A DNA stretch of 64,000 bases from QUBU01 sp014337915. Lineage in GTDB: Bacteria > Pseudomonadota > Gammaproteobacteria > Steroidobacterales > GCA-2729495. Of the stretch, positions 36,157 through 44,167 are shown one piece after another. Positions within the stretch are counted from its first letter, which is position 1. Each line of letters starts with the position of its first letter. Position numbers and translations under genes: made by a program. A model generated the notes under the pieces. It had not been told where the DNA came from. It worked only from the letters and a program-made list of their open reading frames with translations, and searched no databases. Location of the stretch: contig SZOW01000001.1 of NCBI GenBank assembly GCA_030263395.1, positions 1 to 64,000 on the forward strand. The letters run 5' to 3'.

Positions 36157-37248
36157 ATGAATCCGTCCCAACGCTACGCTGCCGCCCTGGCCGGCAAGTC
36201 CTTCACCGCGGACCCGGCCCAGCAACGGGCGGTCGCGGTGCTGGACCGCGTGGCCCGCGACCTTGCACATCAGGCAGACCGACCGTTGCTGGGCCGGCTG
36301 CTCGGCCGGCTGCGCGGTACGCCGGACGCACCCGTGCGCGGCGCCTACCTCTGGGGCGATGTCGGCCGCGGCAAGACCTTCATCATGGACCTGTTCTGCG
36401 ACAGCCTGCCGCCCGAGCAACGCCTGCGCTACCACTTCCACCGGCTGATGTACCGCGTGCATGGCCGCCTGAAGACGCTGCAGGATCAGCCCGCGCCGCT
36501 GGAAACCATCGCCGCCGAATTTGCGATCCAGGCCCGCGTCATATGCTTCGACGAGTTCTTCGTCACCGACATCGCCGATGCCATGATCCTCGGCAACCTG
36601 CTCGATGCGCTGTTCCGCCGGGGTGTCGCGCTGGTAGCGACCTCCAACATTCCGCCCGACGACCTGTACCGCGACGGCCTGCAACGCCAGCGCTTCCTGC
36701 CGGCAATCGCGCTCATCAGGCAGCACACCGAAGTGGTGCAGGTGGACGGCGGCATCGATTACCGGCTGCGGCTGCTGGAAAGCGCCGGGATCTACCACAC
36801 GCCGCTGGACGCTGAGGCCGAGGCCAGCCTGGAGCACTGGTTCCAGGCGCTGGCACCGGATGCCGGCAGCGCCGGCCAGGTCATGGAAATCAACGGCCGC
36901 GATGTCCACCTGCGGCGGCGTGCCGCTGGTGTTGCCTGGTTCGACTTCGCGGTGCTCTGCGACGGCCCGCGCAGCCAGGATGACTACATCGAGATCGCAC
37001 GCGCCTTCCAGGCCGTGATCGTCTCCGGCGTGCCGGTACTGGGCACGACCGGGGAGGACGCGGCGCGGCGCTTCATCGCGCTGGTGGACGAGTTCTACGA
37101 CCGGCGCGTCAAACTGATCCTCTCCGCCGCAGCGGCCGTGGATGGCCTCTACCAGGGCAGCCGGCTGGCGCGCGAGTTCCGGCGCACGCGCAGCCGCCTG
37201 CTGGAGATGCAGTCGAAGGCCTACCTGGCGGCGCCCCACGTGCCCTGA
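36157..37248 (+). CDS. zapE: Cell division ATPase ZapE (AFG1-like)
   Basis: An ATPase that acts on the Z-ring during late division in E. coli. 363 residues: N-terminal MNPSQRYAAALA, Walker A GDVGRGKT (67-74), the family segment LRYHFHRLMYRVHGRLK, Walker B VICFDEFFVTDIADAMIL, and the sensor region VALVATSNIPPDDLYRDG. Single gene between ETF-QO (divergent) and gpmA (81 bp downstream). Confidence 0.94.
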   Translation: MNPSQRYAAALAGKSFTADPAQQRAVAVLDRVARDLAHQADRPLLGRLLGRLRGTPDAPVRGAYLWGDVGRGKTFIMDLFCDSLPPEQRLRYHFHRLMYRVHGRLKTLQDQPAPLETIAAEFAIQARVICFDEFFVTDIADAMILGNLLDALFRRGVALVATSNIPPDDLYRDGLQRQRFLPAIALIRQHTEVVQVDGGIDYRLRLLESAGIYHTPLDAEAEASLEHWFQALAPDAGSAGQVMEINGRDVHLRRRAAGVAWFDFAVLCDGPRSQDDYIEIARAFQAVIVSGVPVLGTTGEDAARRFIALVDEFYDRRVKLILSAAAAVDGLYQGSRLAREFRRTRSRLLEMQSKAYLAAPHVP

Positions 37249-37329
37249 GCCGGCCCGGGTTCCGGCCGGCCGCCCGGCCGCGATACACTAGCCCGCCACG
37301 TATCCCGCCCACCTGCAAGGACCCCGCGC

Positions 37330-38073
37330 ATGCCCGGCAAACTGGTTCTGTGCCGCCACGGCCAGAGTATCTGGAACCTCGAAAACCTGTTCACCGGCTG
37401 GGTGGACGTGGACCTCAGCGCGCAGGGCCTCGCCGAGGCCGCCGAGGCGGGCCGCCAGCTGCAGGCGCTCGGGCTGCAGTTCGACTACGCCTACACCTCG
37501 GTGCTCAAGCGCGCCATCCGCACGCTCTGGATCATCCTCGACGAGATGGACCTGATGTGGATCCCGGTGGAACGCAGCTGGCAGCTCAATGAGCGCCACT
37601 ACGGCGCCCTGCAGGGCCTCAACAAGGCCCAGACCGCCGCCGAGCATGGCGAGGACAAGGTCCGGATCTGGCGGCGCAGCTACGACATCCCGCCACCGCC
37701 ACTGGGTAACGACGACCCGCGCCACCCGCGCTTCGACCGCCGCTACCGCGGTATCGACCGGCTGCCCGCCACCGAGTCGCTGAAGGACACGCTGGCCCGC
37801 GTGCTGCCCTTCTGGGAGGCCAGCATCGCGCCGCGCCTGCGCAGCGGGCAGAACGTGCTGGTGACCGCGCACGGCAACAGCCTGCGCGCACTGGTGAAGA
37901 TGCTCGATGGCATCTCCGACCAGGACATCACCGAGCTGAACATTCCCACCGGCGTGCCGCTGCTCTATGAACTCGATGGCACACTGCGCCCGCGCGAGCG
38001 CCGCTACATCGGCGATCCCGAGGCGGTGGCCCGGGCCGCAGCCGCGGTAGCCGCCCAGGGCAAGGCGCAGTGA
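37330..38073 (+). CDS. gpmA: 2,3-bisphosphoglycerate-dependent phosphoglycerate mutase
   Basis: Interconverts 3- and 2-phosphoglycerate in glycolysis. 247 residues. The phospho-accepting His10 is in LCRHGQSIWN; ERHYGALQGLNK, RRSYDIPPPPL and VLVTAHGNSLRALVK are family signatures. CAAGGA lies 7 bases upstream of the ATG. Its stop overlaps the GTG of the next gene. Confidence 0.97.
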   Translation: MPGKLVLCRHGQSIWNLENLFTGWVDVDLSAQGLAEAAEAGRQLQALGLQFDYAYTSVLKRAIRTLWIILDEMDLMWIPVERSWQLNERHYGALQGLNKAQTAAEHGEDKVRIWRRSYDIPPPPLGNDDPRHPRFDRRYRGIDRLPATESLKDTLARVLPFWEASIAPRLRSGQNVLVTAHGNSLRALVKMLDGISDQDITELNIPTGVPLLYELDGTLRPRERRYIGDPEAVARAAAAVAAQGKAQ

Positions 38074-38588
38074 TCTACGCGCTCGACGGCCGCGTGCCGC
38101 AGGTTGCCGGCGATGTCTTCATCGCGCCGGGCGCCAGCGTCATCGGCGACGTGCACATTGCCGCGCAGGCCAGCATCTGGTTCGGTGCCATCCTGCGCGG
38201 CGACGTCGACCGGCTCACCATCGGCGCCGGCACCAACATCCAGGACAACTCGGTGCTGCACGCCGACCCCGGTACGCCGCTGGTGGTCGGTGCCGGCGTC
38301 ACGGTTGGGCATGCCGTCACCCTGCACGGCTGTCATGTGGGCGATGAGTCGCTGATCGGCATCGGTGCCATCGTCATGAATCGCGTGCGCATCGGAGCAC
38401 ATTGCATCGTCGGCGCGGGTGCACTGGTCACCGAAGGCAAGGAGTACCCGGATGGCGTGCTGATCGTCGGTGCGCCCGCCCGGGTGATACGCGAACTCAC
38501 GGCCGCGGAAATCGCCGGCCTTGCCGAATCCGCCCGGCGCTACAGCGAACGCGCCCAGCTCTATCGCCGCACGCTGCGTCCGGCCTGA
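38070..38588 (+). CDS. Gamma-class carbonic anhydrase-like (YrdA-type) hexapeptide protein
   Basis: 172 residues forming a left-handed beta-helix of hexapeptide repeats. Three histidines, His64 (NSVLHADPG), His81 and His86 (VTVGHAVTLHGCHVG), are placed as the metal ligands of gamma-carbonic anhydrases. Whether it hydrates CO2 is unknown for this subfamily. The GTG start at 38070 overlaps the gpmA stop by 4 bp, so the two are translationally coupled. Confidence 0.92.
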   Translation: MIYALDGRVPQVAGDVFIAPGASVIGDVHIAAQASIWFGAILRGDVDRLTIGAGTNIQDNSVLHADPGTPLVVGAGVTVGHAVTLHGCHVGDESLIGIGAIVMNRVRIGAHCIVGAGALVTEGKEYPDGVLIVGAPARVIRELTAAEIAGLAESARRYSERAQLYRRTLRPA

Positions 38589-38598
38589 TCCGGGCCGG

Positions 38599-39465
38599 TC
38601 AGCTGCTGTGCCGGCGCAGGCGGATCAGGCCCTCCTGCGCAAGTGAGGCCACCAGCGTACCGTCCTCGCTGAACACCCGCCCCAATGCCATGCCGCGGCC
38701 GCCCGAGGCGTTGGGGCTTTCCAGGTCGAACAGCAGCCACTGGTCCATGCGTGCCGGGCGATGGAACCACATGGCGTGATCGAGGCTCGCCATCTGCAGC
38801 CCGCTGAACGTCGCGTGCAGGCTGTGTGGCAGCGTCGCGGTGCTGATCAGGTCGTAATCGGACACGTAGGCGAGCAGCACCTCGTGCAGCAGGACCGAGT
38901 CAGGCAGGCTGTCCACGGCCTTCATCCACACGCGTTTCACCGGCGTGAAGGGCTGGCTGGCCAGGAAGTGCTCGGGGTAGACCGGTTTGACCCGGAATGC
39001 GCGCCGCGAGGCGAGCACGCGCCGGATGCGCGGTGTGGGTACGACACCGAGCCCGCTGGCCAGGTCGCGGATGTCGCTGAGCTCGTCAGGGTGTGGCACA
39101 TCGGGCATCTGCGCCTGGTGTTCCAGACCCTGTTCCGGCGCCTGGAATGACGCCGCCAGGTTGAAGATCTGCTGGTCGTGCTGGACGGCGACCACGCGCC
39201 GGGTGGTGAAGCTGCCGCCGTCGCGCGCGCGGTCCACCTCGTAGTCGATCGGCGTGGCCGGATCCCCGGGCCTGAGGAAGTAGGCGTGCAGCGAGTGCAC
39301 GCGCCGCCCGCTGACGGTACAGCTGGCAGCGGCGAGCGCCTGGCCCAGCACCTGGCCGCCGAATACCTGTGGCAGGCCGGTGTCGCGGCTCTGGCCGCGG
39401 AACTGGTTGTCGCCGCGCCGCTCGAGTTCGAGCAGGTTGACGAGATCCTGGAGCGCCTGGTCCAT
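38599..39465 (-). CDS. tesB: Acyl-CoA thioesterase II (TesB)
   Basis: Hydrolyses medium- and long-chain acyl-CoA to free acids. 288 residues, with the double hot-dog fold: GGQVLGQALAAAS, VHSLHAYFLRPGDP, SFTTRRVVAVQ, then in the second half ASLDHAMWFHRP with the catalytic Asp. The ATG at 39465 matches the family N-terminus; the frame remains open further upstream without homology. It converges on the carbonic-anhydrase-like gene. Confidence 0.95.
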   Translation of the reverse strand: MDQALQDLVNLLELERRGDNQFRGQSRDTGLPQVFGGQVLGQALAAASCTVSGRRVHSLHAYFLRPGDPATPIDYEVDRARDGGSFTTRRVVAVQHDQQIFNLAASFQAPEQGLEHQAQMPDVPHPDELSDIRDLASGLGVVPTPRIRRVLASRRAFRVKPVYPEHFLASQPFTPVKRVWMKAVDSLPDSVLLHEVLLAYVSDYDLISTATLPHSLHATFSGLQMASLDHAMWFHRPARMDQWLLFDLESPNASGGRGMALGRVFSEDGTLVASLAQEGLIRLRRHSS

Positions 39466-39566
39466 GGTGCACGACGGGTGGCAGAGTTGACGGCATTGTA
39501 TACGCCGCCGCGCGGCAGCTGTGCTAAGGTCAGCGCGCCACCCGGGTTTGCGCGGAGCCTGCAGCC

Positions 39567-40406
39567 ATGGGCAGCACGTCACTCGAGGATTTGGTCGGCT
39601 ACCTGCTCGGCCTGCTGGTCACGGCCGGTGACTATGCCCTGGCCATCCAGCCGGCGGCCGGCGGCGCCGGGGCGCAGTCCAGCCCTGCTGCCGCGGCCGG
39701 CACGATCGGCGATGCCTCCCTTTCCGTGCAGACCTTTTTCGAGGTGGCGGCCCTAGCACGCTTCCCGCGGGTCTGCTTCTCCGGTGCGGCGCATGCGCGT
39801 TCGCTCAACCAGAATTACTTCCCGGCCGATGCCGCGCTCGCAGTCCACATCAATCCGTTGAACGGCGGTTTCCTGTACCGCCAGCAACGATCCGGCTGGG
39901 ACATCCTGCTCGGCATCGCCGACCACGACCGCCTGGTCGCGGCCATCAGCTACATGCCCGCGCGGGGCCGCTTCTTCCTGGCGCTGCGCGACCGTGGCGC
40001 GCTGACCGGTGAACGCCGCCACCCGCGGCTCGACGACCTGGTGCCGCTGCACACCCGTCCCGGTGCGCGGCACTGCCTCACCTTCCAGGCCCCGGAACTC
40101 GCCAAGCGCCTGCGCCACGAGTTTGCCTGCTGCGACCTGCTCGGCGACGACGACCCGGCACAGGGGCTGGACAATCTCAACGAGATCTACAGCGGCCGGC
40201 TCGCTGCGTTCGCCTGCCGCAGCGCTGACGGCCTCGGCTGGGGTACTGCCGCATTCATTGCCGTGCAGGCCGGCGGGCGCGCAACCCGCCTCGACGGCAG
40301 CCCGGTCGGCATCTTCGACGACTTCGATCCGCAGGCACCCGTGGACCTGCTGGTTGCGGCCGATGCCGCTACCCATGCCGCCATCATGGCCTGCCTGCAG
40401 GACTGA
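39567..40406 (+). CDS. Inositol-phosphatase-fold protein without metal ligands
   Basis: 279 residues. The layout follows the inositol monophosphatase/CysQ family: TFFEVAALARFPRVCFSG where the family has the FxGEE loop, HINPLNGGFLY (94-104) where active enzymes have DPxDGTxNY, and IAVQAGGRATRLDG for the C-terminal AGG motif. The metal-binding Glu and Asp residues are all replaced, so phosphatase activity is not expected. An Ala/Gly-rich loop lies at 30-50. The function is unknown; it could bind a ligand or regulate. No operon partners (divergent from tesB, convergent with the amidase). Confidence 0.75.
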   Translation: MGSTSLEDLVGYLLGLLVTAGDYALAIQPAAGGAGAQSSPAAAAGTIGDASLSVQTFFEVAALARFPRVCFSGAAHARSLNQNYFPADAALAVHINPLNGGFLYRQQRSGWDILLGIADHDRLVAAISYMPARGRFFLALRDRGALTGERRHPRLDDLVPLHTRPGARHCLTFQAPELAKRLRHEFACCDLLGDDDPAQGLDNLNEIYSGRLAAFACRSADGLGWGTAAFIAVQAGGRATRLDGSPVGIFDDFDPQAPVDLLVAADAATHAAIMACLQD

Positions 40407-40432
40407 AACGGATCCCGTGGGTGGCGCCGCGT

Positions 40433-41884
40433 TCAATCCGGTGGCGGACGGAAACCGCCGCACAGTTCCTCGACCAGCGTGGCGAGTTCCAGTGCCGTGT
40501 GCTCGTGGAGGAAGGGCGCGATGATCTGCACGCCCACCGGCAACCCCTCCGCGTCGAGGCCAACCGGGACGACCACTGCTGGGAGTCCCGCAACCGTGGC
40601 GAGCGCGCACCAGAACGTCTGCTGCATGTAGGCGACCGCGCGCCCGCCAAGGCGCAGGCTGCGCTGCTCGAAGGGCCGCTGGTCGTGGGGCAAGGCGCTG
40701 ACGGGCGCGACCGGCGTGATGAGGATGTCATGCTGCTGGAAGAACTCGTCCCAGGCGGTGCGGTAGCGCTCGCGGTCCTCGCAGGCACGCAGCCAGTCGC
40801 GGTGCGACTGGGTGACCGCGGCCGGCATCGACACCAGTGGCGTCCAGGGAACCGCGGGATCGGCACGGCGGGCGGCAGTGCTGAAGGCACGATAGACCGG
40901 CTCCGGGAACCCGGCGCTCATCTCGCCGTACATCAGCTGGAAGAACGCCTGGAAGTGGGCGGCCGGCTCGAAAGCCGGGCGCGTTTCCGAAACCGTAACA
41001 CCGGCACCGCGCAGCGCCGCCATGGCACGGGCCAGTACGGCAGCGATACCGGGCGCCGGCGGGCAATTCGAGTCGTCCAGCCAGGCCGCCACCCGCAGGT
41101 GCCTGGCGCTGGCCCGCGCCGGCGGAAGCGACAGGCGCCAGCCGCCGGCATCACGCCCCCCGGGGCCGGCCATGACATCGAGCGCCAGGCGCAGGTCGGC
41201 CACGCGGCGGGCCATCGGACCGGCGACCACCAGGTCGGGACGACGGCGGTCGCCGGGCACCGGACCCAGTGCGCCCGCGGTCGGCACCACGCCGAAGCTC
41301 GGCTTCAGCGAGCAGATGCCGGTGAAATGCGCCGGGATGCGCAGCGAGCCCGCGAGGTCGGTGCCGACCTCCAGCGGCACCATGCCGGTAGCGAGCGCCA
41401 CCGCGGCACCGCCACTGGAGCCACCCGGCGTGCGATCCAGATCCCATGGATTGCGCGTGGTACCGAACACGTCGTTGAAGGTCTGCAGGTCGAGCGCGTA
41501 CAGCGGCACGTTGCTCTTGCCGATGACGATGGCGCCGGCGGTGACCAGCCGTTGCACCGCCGGCGCGGTCTGCTGCGGCCGATGGTCACGGCATTCAGCG
41601 GCGCCGTTGACGGTCGCGAAGCCCACGACCTCGAAGCAGTCCTTCACGGTCATGGGCAGCCCGTGGAGCGGGCCGCAGGCCGCACCCGCCCGGCGCGCCT
41701 GGTCGGCCGCGCGGGCCTGCGCCAGTGCCGCCGGTGCATCGACCGCCACGATGGCGTTGCAGCGTGGATTGATGTCGGCGATGCGCGCCAGGGCGTGCTG
41801 CACCAGTTCCTCGCTGCTGGTGCTGCCGGCGGCCATCGCCGCCAGCAGTTCACCTGCAGAGCCGTAGTGCGCGTTGCTGGTCAC
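40433..41884 (-). CDS. Amidase-signature family hydrolase
   Basis: 483 residues of the amidase-signature family, which hydrolyse amides (or esters) with a Ser-cisSer-Lys triad: Lys81 (LPMTVKDCFE), Ser156 (RTPGGSSGG) and the nucleophile Ser180 (GTDLAGSLRIPA). The substrate is unknown; it is not part of a gatCAB set. Codons 293-299 (GAGVTVS) are encoded by a 22-bp match to intergenic repeats at 414 and 842 and use GTT/ACG/TCG codons unlike the GC-rich surroundings. Confidence 0.92.
   Translation of the reverse strand: MTSNAHYGSAGELLAAMAAGSTSSEELVQHALARIADINPRCNAIVAVDAPAALAQARAADQARRAGAACGPLHGLPMTVKDCFEVVGFATVNGAAECRDHRPQQTAPAVQRLVTAGAIVIGKSNVPLYALDLQTFNDVFGTTRNPWDLDRTPGGSSGGAAVALATGMVPLEVGTDLAGSLRIPAHFTGICSLKPSFGVVPTAGALGPVPGDRRRPDLVVAGPMARRVADLRLALDVMAGPGGRDAGGWRLSLPPARASARHLRVAAWLDDSNCPPAPGIAAVLARAMAALRGAGVTVSETRPAFEPAAHFQAFFQLMYGEMSAGFPEPVYRAFSTAARRADPAVPWTPLVSMPAAVTQSHRDWLRACEDRERYRTAWDEFFQQHDILITPVAPVSALPHDQRPFEQRSLRLGGRAVAYMQQTFWCALATVAGLPAVVVPVGLDAEGLPVGVQIIAPFLHEHTALELATLVEELCGGFRPPPD
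40987..41008 (-). repeat. Repeat family 2, copy inside amidase coding sequence
   Basis: On the minus strand these 22 bases are identical to 414-435 and 842-863. They lie in frame within the amidase gene and encode GlyAlaGlyValThrValSer plus the first base of Glu. Confidence 0.7.
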
Positions 41885-41924
41885 GGGATTGCGGCCGCCA
41901 CTGCCGGAAGCCAGCCCGCCGGCC

Positions 41925-42395
41925 TCAGCTGCCGTCGAGGAAATACAGGGCGATGACTTCGGCGACGCAGGCGGGCTTGGCCTGGCCTTCGATCTCGATG
42001 GTGTTCTCGAGGATCACCTGCAGGGCACCGGCCCGCTTCTGCGCCTGCAGCAGCACGCTGCGCAGGCGCACGCGGCTGCCGGCGGGCACCGGGTTCTTGA
42101 AGCGCACCTTGTTCAGGCCGTAGTTGATGGCGCGCTGCAGGGTCGGCATGGTCACCAGCTTGTCCATCAGTGCCGGCAGCAGCGACAGCACCAGGTAACC
42201 GTGGGCGATGGTCTGCCCTCCGGGCATCTCGCTGCGGGCCCGCGCGGTATCGACGTGGATCCACTGGTGGTCGTCGGTGGCCTCGGCGAACCGGTCGATG
42301 CGCTGCTGGTCCACCAGCACCCAGTCGGTAACGCCGATCTCCTGCCCGATCAGCGCCTTTGCATCCTCGATGGTCCTGACGATGCGCGGATTCAT
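41925..42395 (-). CDS. MaoC-family (R)-hydratase
   Basis: 156 residues with a single hot-dog domain. The hydratase motif is DDHQWIHVDTARA, with the catalytic Asp and His, followed by GQTIAHGYLVLSLLPAL and the wall segment KVRFKNPVPAGSRVRL. Expected to hydrate a trans-2-enoyl-CoA to the R-3-hydroxyacyl-CoA or act on a related thioester. The ATG at 42395 overlaps the folE stop by 4 bp although the functions look unrelated. Confidence 0.9.
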   Translation of the reverse strand: MNPRIVRTIEDAKALIGQEIGVTDWVLVDQQRIDRFAEATDDHQWIHVDTARARSEMPGGQTIAHGYLVLSLLPALMDKLVTMPTLQRAINYGLNKVRFKNPVPAGSRVRLRSVLLQAQKRAGALQVILENTIEIEGQAKPACVAEVIALYFLDGS

Positions 42396-42997
42396 GGATG
42401 GCTGCTCCCCTGGCCGGCGGCCGCGGCAAGGAATTCGCCGCGGAAACGGTCGTCATCCTGGAACACGCCGAGCATTTCCGTGGTGACCATGCGCACATTA
42501 CCGCGATGCACACCGCGCGTCGTCATGCACTGGTGCTGTGCCTCGACCATCACCGCCACGCCGCGCGGCTCGAGCACGTCATTGATGCAGCGGGCGATCT
42601 CGGCGGTGAGGCGCTCCTGTACCTGCAGGCGGCGCGTATAGGCTTCCACCACCCGAACCAGCTTGCTGATGCCGGCCAGGCGCCGGTCAGGCAGGTAGGC
42701 CAGGTGAATGCGGCCGATGATCGGCGCCATGTGGTGTTCGCAGTGCGATTCGAAATCGATGTCGCGCAGGGTCACCAGCCGGCGGTAGTCGCCCACCTGC
42801 TGGAACGAGCCCCCGAGAACTTCGTAGGGGTCCACGCCATAGCCGGAGAACCAGTCTTCGAAGGAGCCGACCACCCGGGCCGGGGTCTTGCGCAGGCCGG
42901 GCCGGCCGGCATCATCGCCAATCCACCGCAGCAGGACGCGGACCGCGTCCTCGGCCTGGGCCCGCGTGGGCCGTCGCGCTGTCGTCCTGGTACGCAT
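42392..42997 (-). CDS. folE: GTP cyclohydrolase I
   Basis: First step of tetrahydrofolate synthesis: GTP to dihydroneopterin triphosphate. 201 residues. The zinc and catalytic residues lie in ESHCEHHMAPIIGR and EAQHQCMTTRGV; GISKLVRVVEAYTRRLQVQE is a family signature. Upstream neighbours are mobA and moaC, both for molybdopterin, which also begins from GTP; this grouping may be functional or accidental. Confidence 0.96.
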   Translation of the reverse strand: MRTRTTARRPTRAQAEDAVRVLLRWIGDDAGRPGLRKTPARVVGSFEDWFSGYGVDPYEVLGGSFQQVGDYRRLVTLRDIDFESHCEHHMAPIIGRIHLAYLPDRRLAGISKLVRVVEAYTRRLQVQERLTAEIARCINDVLEPRGVAVMVEAQHQCMTTRGVHRGNVRMVTTEMLGVFQDDDRFRGEFLAAAAGQGSSHP

Positions 42998-43019
42998 CAG
43001 ATGAGGTCTTCCCGCTGGT

Positions 43020-43631
43020 TCATGGTTTCAGGCGATCCGCGGCCGCCGGGGCCAGGCGTCGGAGATCCTCGCCGGTATTGATGCTGTCGAGCTGATCCGC
43101 GGCCCGCGTCCCGACCAGGACGGGCCCGCAGGCCTCGAGCAGGGCGCGCGGGCTGGTGCTGCCGCCTCCGGCCACCTGGCGCTGGAACCGCGCAAGGGTA
43201 GCCGGTTCATAGATGGCGCACAACGGCTCGGGGCGGCCATCGCGCGCACCGCGGAACGCAGTCGCACAGCGCGCGGGATCACGTGCCGCAATCAGCTTCC
43301 CGAGGTCGCCGGAACCGATCCCCGGCAGGTCGCAGGCCAGCACCAGCCAGGCGGCATCGGGCGTGGCCACATGTGCCGCGAGGATGCCGGCGGCAGGGCC
43401 GATGCCGGTGGCAGCATCCGTCACCAGCGGAAAACGTCCCCGCAGCGGATCACCGGCCTGCTCCGGCCGCACCGCGACCCGCACCTCGGGCAACAGCGCC
43501 GCAAGCAGCGCCACGGCGCGCTCCAGCAGCGGGCGCCCGTCGATCATGACCGCTGCCTTGTCCCTGCCGAGCCGCTCGCTGCGACCGCCAGCCAGTACCA
43601 GGCCGAGCAGCGGCGGCGCCGCGTCAGCCAT
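43020..43631 (-). CDS. mobA: Molybdenum cofactor guanylyltransferase
   Basis: Attaches GMP to molybdopterin. 203 residues. The nucleotidyltransferase motif is LAGGRSERLGRDKA, and the metal-binding Asp is in LVLACDLPGI. SINTGEDLRRL is typical near the C-terminus. It overlaps the end of moaC by 8 bp on the same strand. Confidence 0.93.
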   Translation of the reverse strand: MADAAPPLLGLVLAGGRSERLGRDKAAVMIDGRPLLERAVALLAALLPEVRVAVRPEQAGDPLRGRFPLVTDAATGIGPAAGILAAHVATPDAAWLVLACDLPGIGSGDLGKLIAARDPARCATAFRGARDGRPEPLCAIYEPATLARFQRQVAGGGSTSPRALLEACGPVLVGTRAADQLDSINTGEDLRRLAPAAADRLKP

Positions 43632-44106
43632 GCGGCGGCGCGCTGGTGCCGTAGTCGCTCTTGCCGCCGGTCTTGGCGACCAGCCTGATGTCGCTGATCA
43701 CCATGTCGTGCGACAGCGCCTTGCACATGTCGTACACCGTCAGTGCGGCGACACTGGCGCCGGTCAGCGCCTCCATCTCGACGCCGGTGCGATGCTCCAC
43801 CCGCACCTGGCAGTCGATGACGGCATGGCCGTCCTCGATGCGGATGCCAATCTTCACCGCATCCAGCGCCAGCGGGTGGCAGAAGGGAATCAGCTCGTGG
43901 GTGCGCTTGGCCGCCATGGTGCCGGCAATGATCGCGGTCTGGAACACCGGGCCCTTGGGCGTGCGCAGCTCACCGCCCACGAGCGCGGCACGCACCGCGT
44001 CGGGCAGCAGCACGCGGGCCTGCGCCACGGCGGTCCGGTGCGTCACCGGCTTGCCGCTCACGTCCACCATGGTCGGCTGGTTGTCGGCGTCCAGATGGGA
44101 AAACAT
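43624..44106 (-). CDS. moaC: Cyclic pyranopterin monophosphate synthase MoaC
   Basis: Second enzyme of molybdopterin synthesis, acting on the product of MoaA. 160 residues. Motifs: MVDVSGKPVTHRTAVA, PFCHPLALDAV, VEMEALTGASVAALTVYDMC and KTGGKSDY with the catalytic Lys. moaA, moaD and moaE are not adjacent. A perfect TATAAT lies only 7 bases before the ATG, suggesting a leaderless or near-leaderless mRNA. Confidence 0.96.
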   Translation of the reverse strand: MFSHLDADNQPTMVDVSGKPVTHRTAVAQARVLLPDAVRAALVGGELRTPKGPVFQTAIIAGTMAAKRTHELIPFCHPLALDAVKIGIRIEDGHAVIDCQVRVEHRTGVEMEALTGASVAALTVYDMCKALSHDMVISDIRLVAKTGGKSDYGTSAPPHG

Positions 44107-44113
44107 GCCGGCA

Positions 44114-44119
44114 ATTATA
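44114..44119 (-). promoter_or_regulatory. Candidate -10 element (TATAAT) of moaC-mobA
   Basis: Read on the minus strand, TATAAT matches the consensus fully and ends 7 bases before the moaC ATG. No ribosome-binding site is seen between. The -35 region is poor. Confidence 0.4.
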
Positions 44120-44167
44120 GACCGCCGGCCCGCGGGCGGTCCTTGACCGACCTGTTATCATTTTCAC

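Noticed and set aside
42392..44106. A combined pterin operon of folE, mobA and moaC as a new pathway
   Set aside because: Each enzyme acts in a known route. The shared GTP origin of folate and molybdopterin explains the grouping at most weakly, and no uncharacterised enzyme lies among them.
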